Positions 16,712 to 27,969 are shown, counted from the stretch's first letter. The stretch is 64,000 nucleotides of DNA from Cercis canadensis (GCA_003255065.1 QAOA01001003.1:73756-137755); one strand, 5' to 3'. Notes: generated by a model not told the origin, from the sequence alone. Translations and numbers: made by a program.

Positions 16712-19156
16712 CGAAAAACAAATCTTTTTTTCTAAGTCCGTCATTCTCGTCGTAGCAACCTTCGAATACGTTTTGACAATAATCAAAAGATAAATCATCA
16801 AAAGCATGACTTAGTTCATCATAAGTAGGAAGTAGTTCAAGATCTAGTTCTATTACCTCACGCTTTTCTCCAAAACTTTCTCCTGTTGCCATAAGACACA
16901 GATTGGCAATGTTTTCCTCTCCTGATTCATCACTATCTGAAGTTGAATTCTCATCACTCTAAGTAGTCATCATGACTTTCTTCTTCCCCTTTCTGAAGAA
17001 TTTCTTCTTCTTGAGGTTTGGACATTCAGGCTTAATGTGACATGGCTTTTTGCATTCATAACATATGATGGGTTCCTTGTGGCTTTCACCCTTGGTGAAG
17101 TTTTTGTTTCCTTTTGAATGAAATTTCTTTTTCTCTTTTCTTTTCTTCATCAGATCAAGAACCTTTCTTGTAATCAGTGCTACATCATCCTCACTAGAGA
17201 GAAGTTCTTCCTGAGTACTAGTCTCCGGAGAGAAGTTCTTCCTAAGTACTAGTCTCTGGAACAGTGGAAATAAGAGCCAAGCTCTTCTTTCTTTCAACTG
17301 CAATGTTCTTCTTTTGCATGATTAACATCAGATGTGATTCCAAAGTGCCTCTAAGAGAATCTACCGTGAGTTCATTAGATTTTGCATATTGTAGCAGCAC
17401 TGTTACTTTGGAATCCCATTTATCAAGGAGACATCTCAGAATCTTCTTGACTTGTTCCTTTTGAGAGTAGATTCTCCCAAGACCCTTGAGACTGTTGATG
17501 ATGCTTAAGAAACGAGCGAAGAATGATTCTAGAGATTCATCTTGAGACATATGAAACATTTCATATTGAGTAGAATAGGTGTCAATCTTAGCTTTTTTGA
17601 CATGACTTGTTCCTTCATGAATGGCAACAAGTCTATCCCTCATTTCCTTTGTAGTATTACATGAAGCAATGTTTTCATATTCCTTTGAAGATACACCACA
17701 CACAATGTTGTACCTAGCTTTAGAATTAAGAGTGAATATGAGCTTATCTTCAGTAGTGAACTCATGTTCTTCTTTTAGAATAGCAGCTCCATCAACCATT
17801 TTAGTAGGAGGTGTGAGACCATTTCTAACTATTTGCCAAACTTCATAGTCGATTGACTCAAGATACATCTCCATGCAATGTTTCCAGTAAAGATAGTTTT
17901 CTCCATTGAAGAATGGAGGTTTGTGAGAAGAATGAGATTCATTTTGGTTGTTCATTGTACCTACAACACACTAACTCGAATCTTTAGCTCTTGGTTAGTT
18001 AGACTAGCAAAGATAAGATGAGCACAAGCTCTAATACCAATTGAAGATTGCAGAGTCTATTCCTAGAGGGGGTAAATAGGAATTGTTAAAAAAATTACTT
18101 GAAAAAAAATAGTTCTGATATAGATAAATTCAAATAACAGATTTGTTTAAGAACTAGTTCTTGAAACATAAGAACTAGTTCTCTAACAAATACCAAATTT
18201 GAACACCGAGAGATAACTTAATCAACCATTAAAGACAGAGCAAAAGTTAATCCAGAAAATAAAAGATAAAGAGAAGAGAAATCTGCAAGAGTCTTTATAG
18301 TGGTTCGGCTTAGAAATGCCTACATCCACTTCTCCCATATCTGGGGTTCCACTATTCTTCAAGTTTATTTTTCCAAGTTTCTTAACCATAGTTTTTGTTT
18401 TTCAAGCTAACCATGAACTCACACTCTCTAACTCACTAGAGATCACTCTCATGGATTTCTCCCATAGAAATCCAGATACAAAACCTAAGTTATCAGTGCA
18501 GCCCCAAAGAAGAAACTCTCTTACAGAGTAGAAATAATATAATGAAGTTCTTGCTACAGATAGAAGAGATGCCTGAGAGGAAGATGAAGAGTAGAACACT
18601 TAAGAATGACTTCCTTCTCACTCATATTTCCTTCTCACTTCTTTGCATGCATACTGAAGCCTTGGTAAGTTATCTTGATATATTGTTTTTCTTGTGCACG
18701 TGAAGGACTATGAGATAGACTAAAGAAAAAGCCACCTACTAGCTGACACATTGTCCATCAAGCACAACGACCTTTGTCCTTTTGTAAGAAAAAGCTTGAC
18801 CTTGTGTAAGAGAAAGTAGATAAAAAATATCCCTTGAAAAGTGGATTTTACATTAGTCACTTCAAGAGGAAACTTCCAAACTCAACTAACACACTTTCCT
18901 AGTGAGACTAGTAAAGATTAAGGTCATCTTGAGTCTTCGACAAGCTTGTCCACATCAGCAAGATTAGAAAATCTCATTATCCATAGGAACTAGATCACAG
19001 AGGCAAGAACTAATTCTTAAGAACAAACAAAACTAGTTCTTTAAGGCTTCTTTTCAAACATGTTCTAAATAAGAGCTTAGAGAAAACAACACAAGTTAAT
19101 AGTAACAAGACATTTTGTTATCATAAAAACATGACTAGAGACTTGTGGGGCTAACA
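16712..19156 (-). mobile_element. Truncated SIRE-like Ty1/copia element (gag and one LTR)
   Basis: On the - strand, the order is LTR (19,156-18,042), primer-binding site (TGGTATTAGAGC, complement at 18,028-18,039, close to the initiator-Met tRNA type), then gag from 17,955. The gag starts MNNQNESHSSHKPPFFNGEN, has a UBN2-type capsid region with NYLYWKHCMEMYLES, and further down a CCHC zinc knuckle (CYECKKPCHIKPEC, near 17,050). The element stops abruptly near 16,712 where it meets Tat sequence. Protease, integrase and RT are absent. It is a broken, 3'-truncated fossil. Confidence 0.8.
18042..19156 (-). repeat. 5' LTR of the truncated SIRE-like copia element
   Basis: On the + strand the block runs TGAAGATTGC...GGGGCTAACA, 1,115 bp. 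It is placed by the adjacent primer-binding site on one side and the TG/CA ends. Its interior (TTTATAGTGGTTCGGC near 18,295, then CCTACATCCACT) is shared with the solo LTR in DNA2 intron 17, which supports both calls. Confidence 0.65.
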
Positions 19157-22100
19157 ATATTGAAATGAATGCAGTAGTAGAAAACTACTCCAAAACCAAA
19201 GTGAAATTAACTATAAGCATGTTAAGGTCTATTGGAAAAGAAATTGTCTGAGTAGTTAAAGGATGTGAGCATGCATCTCATGCAGATGTAATTTTGAAGA
19301 GACCAAAGTTGTATGCATATAAACAAGTATTAAACCATGCTACAACAATACTACATCTCTATTGCCATGTACTCCTTCTTGAGGGGAGAGACCTGGCCCC
19401 CCAACATAGTAAATATCACACAAGCATAAAATGGAAGATACTTGGCTTATGCAATGAGGAGGCATCCTGCATACGGAAGATGATTAAACTAACCATTAAA
19501 AAACAAGTGATTGTATACTTAGGTTAGAAAAGGCAGTCTAGCAATTTGTGCCTATAAGATATAAATCAAGCCACAAGCATGTTATACTATGGGTCCAACC
19601 TCAAATTTGGCTTGCAAGAAAGTTGATGTCATATGCATGTGTATTGCTCAACATGATAAAATGTGCTACTATCTCTTTGCAAGAGATATGAAAATCAATA
19701 ATCAGTGCGCAGGCTTCTGCAGTCATATGCAAGTTTTAGTATGCTCAAGATACTTACAAATTTTTCAAAACAAGAATGGAAGCCAATAGTGTGGAGTTTG
19801 AGTATTTAGAAATATAGAACTTGTTGGTTGGATAATCTTGAAATGGCACAATGATAATATGCATCGCACATATCTTTGTGAGTATTTGTTCTCCACATGG
19901 GGGTATGTATGTTTCAACTTGGAAAATCTGAATCACATGCGAAACATGCAAATAGCATGCCTTACATTTTTTTTATGCAGCAATGGATCAAAGAGTATGG
20001 TATCTCCCACATTCCTCATGTTTCATGATGTTCTCCCAATGCTTGCTATGCACGCTAATATGATGATCAATTTTTAAATATCATGGTACTGATAAGTTCT
20101 ATAGTCATGCCTTGCATCAGAATGAATGTGTAGGTATTCAGACATTTTGTCAAATAGTTAGCATGCATGTTTGATTTTGAAAGCTTCAAGCGCCAAATTT
20201 GTTTGAATCTCTGGTTATTAGTATGACAAAGTAGGTACAGTCCCACAACATGTTAAGCACATATCATAGTTTCATGCTAGAATTATGCTAGCAGCAATCT
20301 TTCATTCAAACAATAAAGTAGATGTCATGCACTAAAGCCTAATAACATTTCTTTATAAATGCAGGGACTCACAAATAACTATGGAAGTATTGCAGTATTT
20401 CGTTTATATATATAGTTGCCAAAGCATAATCCATATATCTAGTTCAAAATGTGTAAACAAACAATCTTGTAGAGTGGTTAAGAAGGTTTTATGCCACAAA
20501 TGCAAATAGAGGTTGGAAAAATGTCCTCCTACTTTCTTGTTGCCAATGATTTAAAAGAAACCAGAACATAAATGTAATAGAACTCATTGCATATGCATTT
20601 CAATCTTTTAATAAATTTTCTGGACCATGCAAATATAAGTAACACCTTAGGCATTTTCAAAGAAAAATCATTGAGACCAAATCCTAGCATTTTTTAAGGA
20701 AAGGAAGGCCAAGAACCTTCATTTTGATGTGGTAAATGGAGATAAGGAGTAGTTTCTGTGCATGATAGAAGCATGGATATTGCATAAGTTTGGTGAGGGT
20801 TATGTGAAGGGTTTCAATTGTCACAAAATTCATTGCAAGAAGATTGTGCAACTACTAGTCACAAAAATCCAGTTCAGTCCCTTCTGCATTTGGAAACAAA
20901 AATTTGCGTGTCTCTATGCACATGTTGGGCTATACCAATATGTTATATAGTAGGGTGAAGACAAGCTTGTGCTCATAGTTTATAGTTGTTAATGACACTA
21001 CTCAATGCCTAATGAAGCTCGGAAACCGGTAACAAGTTGCAGAATAAAAATTTATTGGAGGGGCAGAGAATGCGCATAAATATGTCTATGCAGCATTGAA
21101 CATGATGTGTCAAATTTCCTATTTGGAAACAAGTAAGTAGGTAGCCTTTGAACATAGTTTATGAAAAATAGGTAGTAAGCCAGGATATTTAAAGCATTTG
21201 TAATGTGGTTGTACATTTGTACTCCTTATGTATTTGGCAGATGTAATGTATGCTGCGAGGTCATGTCAAAACTTACAAACATCATATTTTCATTGACAAA
21301 ACCACAACTACTTTTAGGAAGTTTTAAGAAAAAACTTTGTTCTATAAGTCAATTTTCCTGCAAAATTGTGTAAGTTGATTTGTGCAATATGCAATCAGTC
21401 ATAATATGATTGAAGTAATTAATCAGCCACGTTAAACCAAGCAAGTTAATTGCTAAAAATCTACTGAGGTAGCAGATTCTCCATCATGCAAACTTAGATA
21501 AGCATGTTTGTGAGTGTGCAAAATAGCTTCTCCAAGTGTAATGTCTATGACCAAGTAAAAAATAAACAGGGTGCAACATAGTAGTTTGGGCATTTAAAAC
21601 CCATAGACAAAGTGCAAACAGGGCTTATGCGCCTAGGACTTTAGTCAAACACCTTGTAGGCAGATTTTCAAAGTGAAAGCAATGTGTGGGTGTGCCATTG
21701 CAGCCAGCAGTCAGCTTGGGTATTTCAGACCCAAAAATTGCATCAAATTTCAAGACAAACATGCATACATCAACCCATGAAAAATACGTAAGGCAAAGGG
21801 ATGAAGTTGGTGTTACAGGAATGCTACCAAGCATATACATCGATTGAATATGTACCTAGCCACATAAGCATTTTAACAAATGGTTGGCAGGCAACTATTT
21901 TGAATATGCATATGATCAAGATTCAACACAAATATCATTGAAAGCATGCAGAGGAATTTAAATAGTGTGTGTGCATTTCTAACGGGTAGTGCCGAGGGAG
22001 ATCTTAATCTTAGATTTATTTGGATACCAAACAAAAGTCTTCCTCAGCGATAAAGAGCATGAATTGAAAATTTTAAGTAAATTTCAAAATCTGCAGTCAA

Positions 22101-22318
22101 AGGAATTGTACCATTTTCAAAGCCATGGTGCTAAGCAATTTGTGATTTGGATTGGAGGTTTTGCTTCCCAAGTAGAAATTGGGGCTTAGAAGAGCAATTT
22201 GCGATTATTTGAGCAATAGAGGACTCGCAGCTAGTGTGCGTTAGAGTTGTTCCTCTTGGTTTTGCCGAGAGAAAAACTTGGGCTTTTGTGTGGCGGAACA
22301 AGGGAATCAAACCTTGTT
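19157..22318. other. 3.2 kb without a recognisable gene
   Basis: AT-rich DNA with many short, unconvincing frames. I recognise no host protein, RNA gene or coding remnant. Because a primer-binding-site-like motif pointing leftward and a possible LTR start lie at its right edge (22,325-22,337), it may be the inside of a non-coding LTR element (LARD-type) on the - strand. That is an inference only. Confidence 0.4.
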
Positions 22319-22324
22319 CCCAAA

Positions 22325-22598
22325 TACGGCGCCAAATGTCGTTGCCAAAATTAGGGTGAAGTCGGCAACCTGCAAAAAGACGGTCAGGGGGAGGTCGGAG
22401 CATGAGCTCCGACGCCACCTCCGATGCTCAAGTTAGCTAAGTAGAAGGAGAAAGTGAAAGGAACATTGAAAGTGAGAAAGAAGGAAGGAAGAATAAATGG
22501 TAAGCCCGAGTGACTTCAAAGTTGAGATGGAGAGTGTATATGGCAAGGAAGGACATTTTAGTTCTTTTACTGTAGCAAAGTCATTTTGATCTTTTTAT
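22325..22598 (-). repeat. Possible LTR end with adjacent primer-binding site
   Basis: On the - strand, GGCAACGACA is followed by TTTGGCGCCGTA, which resembles the TGGCGCC primer-binding sites of several plant LTR elements. This would make 22,337 onward an LTR read on the - strand. A hAT-like element at 22,599 interrupts it, and the LTR seems to resume after 23,638 with TTGCAACAAAGG. The far end was not found. Confidence 0.35.
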
Positions 22599-23637
22599 CA
22601 ATGTTTTAAAAATCGAACAAGTGAATGAATTGGTGTGGCAAAAAAAACTAGTTAGACCGATTGGATTGGTTGGACCACCGGTCGAACCGAAACTTTTTTC
22701 AAACTTAAAGATTCACAAAGAAAAAAAACATAGAAGATGAAGCACAAATCATTAAACTTAACTTATAAGGAAAAGTCTCAAAATTAAATATGTCTCAATA
22801 TTTATAAAAATAAAAAATAACCATAAAAACTAAAAATAACTAAAAATCAAAGAAAAAATATAAAAATCTAATCTATATACACGTAATTGAAAATGGTGTC
22901 CCATAACAAAATTAGATTGTTCCAATAGCCAATATCTCTTACAAATTCATATACTCTCAACATAATCAAGTTAACAATTTCTAACATAGCAAAATTAGAT
23001 AATCATAATAGATAAATACAGAACTAGATAATCATAACAAGAAAAAAGAGAGAGAGAGAGAGAGAGACGGAGTCACATAACATTAGCCAAACAAATAAAC
23101 AAATAACCAATTAAATTGTGCATAATATACCAAAAGAAAAAAAATGAGGAAAAAAAGGAGAAGCTGAGGATAATAATAAACAATGAGTTCATGGTGAAAA
23201 TTTTAAGAAATTAGTAAAAAGTCTTTAGTTAAAATTTGTGTATTGTGTGATTATGTATTATAATTTTTATATATTTAAATATGTAATATTAAATAAATCT
23301 ATTAAATAGTTAATAAATAAATTTTTGTGCAACAATAAACTTAGGTCTTGAGTTGTCCTAGTGGTAATTGCAATTTCTTAAGACTCTCACATGCCTATGT
23401 GCTGAGTTTGAATTAGCATATAGGCATTTTTTTTGCCTCTTTAAGTCATTTTCTAAGAGGAGAAAAGAACCGGCCATTTATTAAAAATTGGAATCGGTTT
23501 GGATGGTTTGCACCGGTTCTAAGCGGTCCAACCAGTAAAATGAGTTAAGGGTATCAATTGAATCGGAATCCAGACCGAGGCACTGGTTGGATCGGTTGAA
23601 CTGCCTGGTCTAGTCCGGTCATATTTTTAAAACACTA
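22599..23637. mobile_element. hAT-like non-autonomous element with 8-bp target duplication
   Basis: The element is flanked by identical 8-bp copies of CTTTTTAT (22,591-22,598 and 23,638-23,645). Its ends are CAATGTTTTAAAAAT and, reading inward from the right, TAGTGTTTTAAAAATAT, an imperfect terminal inverted repeat. Subterminal sequences are rich in CCGGT and TTGGTTGGACC motifs, as in many plant hAT-type MITE families. It has no transposase, contains a (GA)n run (23,047-23,066) and a SINE-like patch, and is 1,039 bp long. The 8-bp duplication is the diagnostic hAT feature. Confidence 0.8.
23341..23460 (+). repeat. Possible tRNA-derived SINE remnant inside the hAT-like element
   Basis: AGTTGTCCTAGTGGTAATTG resembles a tRNA-type A box region, and GAGTTTGAATTAG about 50 bases later resembles a degenerate B box (GGTTCGAATCC class). 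Plant Au-type SINEs have this layout. No tail or target duplication could be recognised, so it may equally be a chance match. Confidence 0.3.
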
Positions 23638-23836
23638 CTTTTTATTGCAACAAAGGTAACGAGTTCTAGTTTGGATAGTTTGCACTGGTTCTGGGTGGTC
23701 TAACCAGTAAAACGAGTTAAGGGTATCAACTAAACTGGAATCTAAACCAGGGCACCGGTTGGACCGGTCAAACTGCCCAATCTGATCCAATTTTTAAAAC
23801 ACTGCTTGTTACTGTAACAAAGGGTAATGAGTTTAT
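23497..23836. repeat. Tandem duplication of the hAT-like element's right end plus flank
   Basis: Two copies with a period of about 172 bp (23,497-23,668 and 23,669-23,836). Each holds GTTTGGAT(G/A)GTTTGCAC..., the AATTTTTAAAACACT terminus, and flanking AACAAAGG(G)TAA(C/T)GAG. Because host flank is included, the duplication happened after the transposon had inserted. Confidence 0.75.
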
Positions 23837-23837
23837 T

Positions 23838-24570
23838 AGGTATTATCAATTTCCTTGTTTATTTAGCTTTTTCGTTGCAATTAGCTTAGTTTATTAGATA
23901 GGAGGCTTGTCACCTTTGTTTTGCAGCCAAGTTTCCTTGAAGCCTTTTGTGGTTTTTGGTAGAAATCATATTTTACATCATATGAAAAAAAAATAGCTTT
24001 TAAATGTTCAATTATCAAAAAATATATAAAGCATTTTTATGGTGTAATAAATATTGAGAAACAATTAGGTAAAAAAGGAAAAAAAAAATAATCAAAAGTT
24101 TGAGTGATGGAGCTTATATGAAAAAGTTGTTAGAGCATATTGAAATGTTTAAAGTTATAAACAACTATTTTTATCTTTTCTCCAAAGACACTTTTAATCA
24201 CATAATCGATTATAAATTCAAAGAAGCAATTAGCAAAATGAAATAAACTAATTCAAACATGCACCTAGTTAAACTTGCAAGATATAGATCTGGTTGGAAT
24301 TAATTAAAATTTTTATTAAATAATTCACATTAACAAAAATTCATTTTTTTCACAAATAAAATGGTGTAATTAACATTTTTTATTTTCTATCATAAATAAA
24401 TAAAATAAAGTTTACTAATCGAAATATTAAAAAAGTGAAGATTNTTAAAAAAGTAAAGATTAAAACTCAAAAGTTAAGACCCAATATTTTTTTAAAAAAT
24501 TTAAATCAATTATACTATATATATACTTATATTGTGTGGTATAATTACTAATGCTCAAAATAGCTCCAAG
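23838..24570. other. AT-rich spacer without a gene
   Basis: Nothing recognisable. There is a single N at 24,444 between two near-identical 17-bp copies. The spacer ends in the target site of the next transposon (GCTCCAAG, 24,563-24,570). Confidence 0.5.
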
Positions 24571-25291
24571 TAGGGGTGTAAGCCAAAACCGAAAAATCGA
24601 CAAAACCGACCGAACCGAACCGAAACCGAGTCAAACCGAGAGAAATGGTCCGGTTTTCGGTTTGTATTTTTGAAAAACCGAGAACCCCGGTTCGGTTTTC
24701 GGTTTGCCTGAATAAAAACCGAAAAAAAACCGAACCGAACCGATAGCTTCAATGCGACATCATTTTATTTAATATGAGTCTCAATTTATCTCTGCCCCCA
24801 CCCCCCGATCTGTAACTGTAAGTCTGGAAATCAAAATCCCTAGGACTACTCGGCCCCCACTCCCTCCCCTTCGCTCTCCCTCTCACTCACTCCTTCTCTC
24901 TCTCCCTCTGCCTCCCATCTGGGGTCTAGGCCATCTCCTTCTGAATCTGTGGTTTTCCTCTCTGGCTAGGCGGCTATCTCTTCAGGCCTCAGTACCCGTT
25001 TCATTTCCACTAGTCTTTGATGGATTTGAATCTTAATTTGGTTTTTTCTTTTTTCAAAAAAGAAAAACACATTGCCGCTACCATAACTTTTGGTGTTTCG
25101 ACGCCTGGTATATTTATCGATTTTCCTTTATCATAGCTTCCTTATGGCGCTCTATGTGAAGTTTTGGGTCATAGGAAAAATTCTTGTATCCAAGTCACTA
25201 TGATTACAGGCTTTTTGCTATAGAAGTTTATTCTTGTATTCTCAGGCTTCTGTTGTACTCAATGTTGAAATTGAAGTGTGTAATGTGGCAG

Positions 25292-26234
25292 GAAGGTTAC
25301 ACTCAGGTCGTTCTGCTGCCCGTGCTCAAGCTCATAACCCTCCTCGACCAGGTATCATAAGGCTCTAGAATCTACGTAGTATAAGGGTCTTATTTTACAT
25401 GGGACTAAGGTTGCTTTTGTCATTGAAACCTTTATTATTATCATTGCATTTTTGGTTTCTTGTACATCTTTTATAGCATTGATGTCAAGGGGAAGGGGAA
25501 GTGCTATAAATTATAATATAATCTTTATTGTGGTGGAGTATGTGGTGTTTCATGATTTGATGGTGAAGGCTATGCCTTGCTAACAGGCTAACATAGCCAC
25601 GATCTCTTATGTTTGGACCATTTGGTTTGATATACAAATATGGTGTTTCCTTTTAATTTTTAGTTTGGGTAATAGTAGAAACTGCCTCTAAGTCTAATCC
25701 CATATGCGTCTTCACCTAAATTGGTGATTTTGGACCTCTACCCTTTTGTTAGTTGGTCATCTTGGTTCTGTTTGATAAATCATTTAGTTTTCAGGAGTTC
25801 AATTTTCTAGGTTACATCTAGTGTCCTGTTGCCATTTTTTAGAAGAAAAATATAGAAGATGTTGTGCAATGTATTGAGTCTACTGATTGTTTCCTTGCTC
25901 TGGTTTAGCAGCATGGGTAAAGACACGCCACTTATGATGCATGAAAACAGATTCTTAATTTTTTTTGTTCTGGCTCTTCTTGGTTTTGATTTGGTTTATT
26001 AGTTCTTAAGTTTAACCCAGAAGTTTCAATCTTGTCTTTGCTTTTTATCTGTTTATTTGCTTTAGTTGTGATCATTCATGCTTAATTATCAAGTGGTGCA
26101 GTCGTTCTGGTGTTAGATATTTGAAATATAGGATAATATATTCCTGTTGTTTGTCATTATTCAATTGATATGTGTCCACAGTTGCTGCAAGTCCTCCTCC
26201 TCCACCACCAGCACCTGCACAGAGTGGAAGCTGA
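25292..26234 (+). pseudogene. CHCHD2-like gene fragment (N-terminal region, two exons)
   Basis: Exon A (25,292-25,351) is preceded by TGTGGCAG and followed by GTATCA. Exon B (26,182-26,234) is preceded by GTCCACAG and ends in TGA. The intron is phase 1. Translated, exon A gives RLHSGRSAARAQAHNPPRP and exon B gives V (split codon) AASPPPPPPAPAQSGS. This Arg/Ala/Pro-rich stretch resembles the N-terminus of plant CHCHD2/Mic17-type mitochondrial proteins as I know them. There is no start codon next to it, and the membrane and twin-CX9C parts are missing. It is a fragment, probably captured by the surrounding transposon. The protein is low-complexity, so the family call is moderate. Confidence 0.45.
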
Positions 26235-26363
26235 GAGGGATTGGATATTTTCTGATTTAATTCAAGTTTCATTTTTGAATTAAACTAGTATGTTATAGAC
26301 ATTATACTTGGTACTTTGGTACTTTTTTCGTTGGTCTGACTATGATGCTCACTGGGTATGCAG

Positions 26364-26555
26364 GAAAAGTTGAATAGATCTTTGATGGTCTGCCAGGATA
26401 AGTTTGAGGCAGCTGAGCTTCATATGAAAACGGGGGCTGTGAATCATTTCATCTCCTGTACTGATGAGTCAATCGAGGACAGCATCAAGATGCTGCCACA
26501 CCTTGTTGACAAGTTGAGAGCTTCCCTTGGTGTCATCAGCAACAAGAATTTGTAG
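26364..26555 (+). pseudogene. FAM136A-like (DUF842) last-exon fragment
   Basis: The exon is preceded by a good acceptor (GGTATGCAG), reads EKLNRSLMVCQDKFEAAELH and onward for about 63 residues, and ends in TAG. The core LNRSLMVCQDKFEAA is the hallmark of the C-terminal part of plant FAM136A-like mitochondrial proteins. The upstream part with the twin CX3C cysteine motifs is absent: the exons before it are CHCHD2-like instead. It is therefore a partial copy, probably captured by the hAT-like element. It could be transcribed as part of a chimeric transcript from the CT-rich block at 24,850, but nothing here proves that. Confidence 0.75.
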
Positions 26556-27769
26556 CTTAATTTCAAGTTTTCATACATTTATATTTAGATGCCAATTAAA
26601 TTGGAGTCAAACATTAATACGCTTTTCTGCAACTCGTTTTGGAGTACAAGAGATTATACTTAGTTCCTACGGTTAGAATGCGGGCTCAACTTTCATTCAT
26701 CAATGACCTGAAGTCCTTTTGATAGATGAAAGAGTAGTTGATTATTTTACACTCAATATAGATGGCTCTAGCATTTCATTTTGCTTTTGAACATTCCTTT
26801 TTTAAGATGTGATGATTCTGAGGAGTACTAATTTTGTTATACAATGGAGGTTGCAGTCCCTTTATGTCATACCATTTATCTTTCTCTCCTATTCACCAAG
26901 CTAAATGCATGTTTAAATTATGCCTATGAAAAAAACCAAGTTTCCAAACCTATTGCATTGCCAATGTTTCAATTTTTCTATAATTTGAATGCAGGAAGAG
27001 CTGACATTGAACATGTCCACTAGTTGTTCTTTATTTCTAGTCTTTTGATGTAATTATTTAATTAATTTCTTCACTCCTTGGGCAATAGGTTAGGGCAGTT
27101 AGGTGATAGTATTCTAATATTGTTGCAGTAGCAACTTTTTGTTGCAACATCAGATTTTGCCTTAGTTTTATAGATTCACAGTCTTACAGATTTTGCAACA
27201 GAAGAATAGATGCATAAACTCTACAACTTATGATCCTTTTTTCTGCCAAACAACAGGAAATAATGCATCCATCACTGGTAACTTTGGTTGAATAACAAAG
27301 ATGACTGCTGGAAAATGGGAGGTTGCTGCTGTTCTGCCAAAAAGGCTCATCTGCATCTGGTTTCTCACCGTGCTTGGTTCTCTTGGATGATATGTAATTT
27401 GCTGGTTTATTTCCTATAATTTAGAAGTTTAATCAACATCGAAATTTATAATACATTGTTACATTTGATATTTAATTATTGATTTATTGATTTTCTGTGC
27501 ATTAGGATACTAAATTCTCATTTTTTTTTGGTTGATTTGCTTGTATGTGGAGGTTTTCTGCCTTTCTTTCTGTTAAAATTTGAAAATTTGACTTTAGCAG
27601 ACATTTCATGGTTAAATCGACTAAACCGATCGAACCGAACCAATTTAGACCGGTTCGGTTCGGTTTGATTTTATTTTCAAAAATTAAAAAAACCAAACCA
27701 AATTTCTCTGGCTGGTTCAGTTTCGGTTTGGGGTGAAAACCGGACCGATTACACCCCTAACTCTAAGTA

Positions 27770-27794
27770 AGCCCACAAAACTGGCTCGTGGGCT
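27770..27794. promoter_or_regulatory. Pair of site II (TGGGCT) motifs in the DNA2 promoter
   Basis: AGCCCA at 27,770-27,775 and TGGGCT at 27,789-27,794 form an inverted pair. Site II motifs (TGGGCC/T) are known TCP-factor targets in plant genes for proliferating cells, such as PCNA. The first motif begins only 2 bp after the target-site copy that ends at 27,767. Six-base motifs are common by chance, but the pairing, the position and the neighbouring E2F site support function. Confidence 0.5.
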
Positions 27795-27829
27795 TAGCTC
27801 TCATTCTGTAAAAGTCCACTGTAGTTTAC

Positions 27830-27837
27830 GCGGGAAA
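27830..27837 (-). promoter_or_regulatory. E2F binding site of DNA2
   Basis: GCGGGAAA on the + strand reads TTTCCCGC on the - strand, an exact match to the plant E2F consensus TTTSSCGC. It lies 133 bp before the DNA2 start codon. E2F sites are typical of S-phase genes, which fits a replication nuclease-helicase. Binding itself is inferred. Confidence 0.65.
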
Positions 27838-27869
27838 CCACAAAATTGCTACTAACACATAAATTTTCA

Positions 27870-27906
27870 TTTTCCCTCTCTCTCTGATTCCCTCTTTCTC
27901 TCTCTA
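27870..27906 (+). promoter_or_regulatory. Pyrimidine patch / CT-rich 5' UTR of DNA2
   Basis: A TTCCCTCTCTCTCT...TTTCTCTCTCT run 65-100 bp upstream of the start codon. Such CT-rich patches mark the core promoter or leader of many plant genes. No clear TATA box is seen nearby. Confidence 0.5.
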
Positions 27907-27969
27907 ACCACAAACTGGGAGTGGAAGGAAGCTGATGCAGTGAAAGAAAAACCCTAGCTTTTCTCCCAA

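Larger units (their letters stand above)
24571..27759. mobile_element. hAT-like gene-capturing (Pack-type) transposon
   Basis: Both ends carry a perfect 11-bp terminal inverted repeat, TAGGGGTGTAA (24,571-24,581) and TTACACCCCTA (27,749-27,759). The flanks are GCTCCAAG and ACTCTAAG: 8 bp, matching at six positions, with both differences being transitions, as expected for an ageing hAT target duplication. The subterminal 170 bp at each end are diverged inverted copies of one another (AACCGAACCG runs, AGAGAAAT, ATTTTTGAAAA in the same order). No transposase is visible. The interior is unusually gene-like: a GC- and CT-rich block (24,850-24,930), then spliced-looking fragments of a CHCHD2-like gene and a FAM136A-like gene. 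The alternative is two separate MITEs in opposite orientation that happen to flank gene debris; the matching flanks argue against it. Confidence 0.65.

Noticed and set aside
22131-22418. A 95-residue frame on the - strand with RPPPDRLFAGCRLHP
   Set aside because: It spans the suspected LTR/primer-binding junction; the words recur as non-coding repeat sequence in plants and no known domain is present.
24555-24752. A frame rich in Arg, Phe and Ser over the AACCGAACCG region
   Set aside because: It is the left subterminal arm of the hAT-like element, a low-complexity repeat.
26364-26555. FAM136A as a functional host gene
   Set aside because: Only the C-terminal exon exists; the twin CX3C part is missing and the upstream exons belong to another family and end in a stop.
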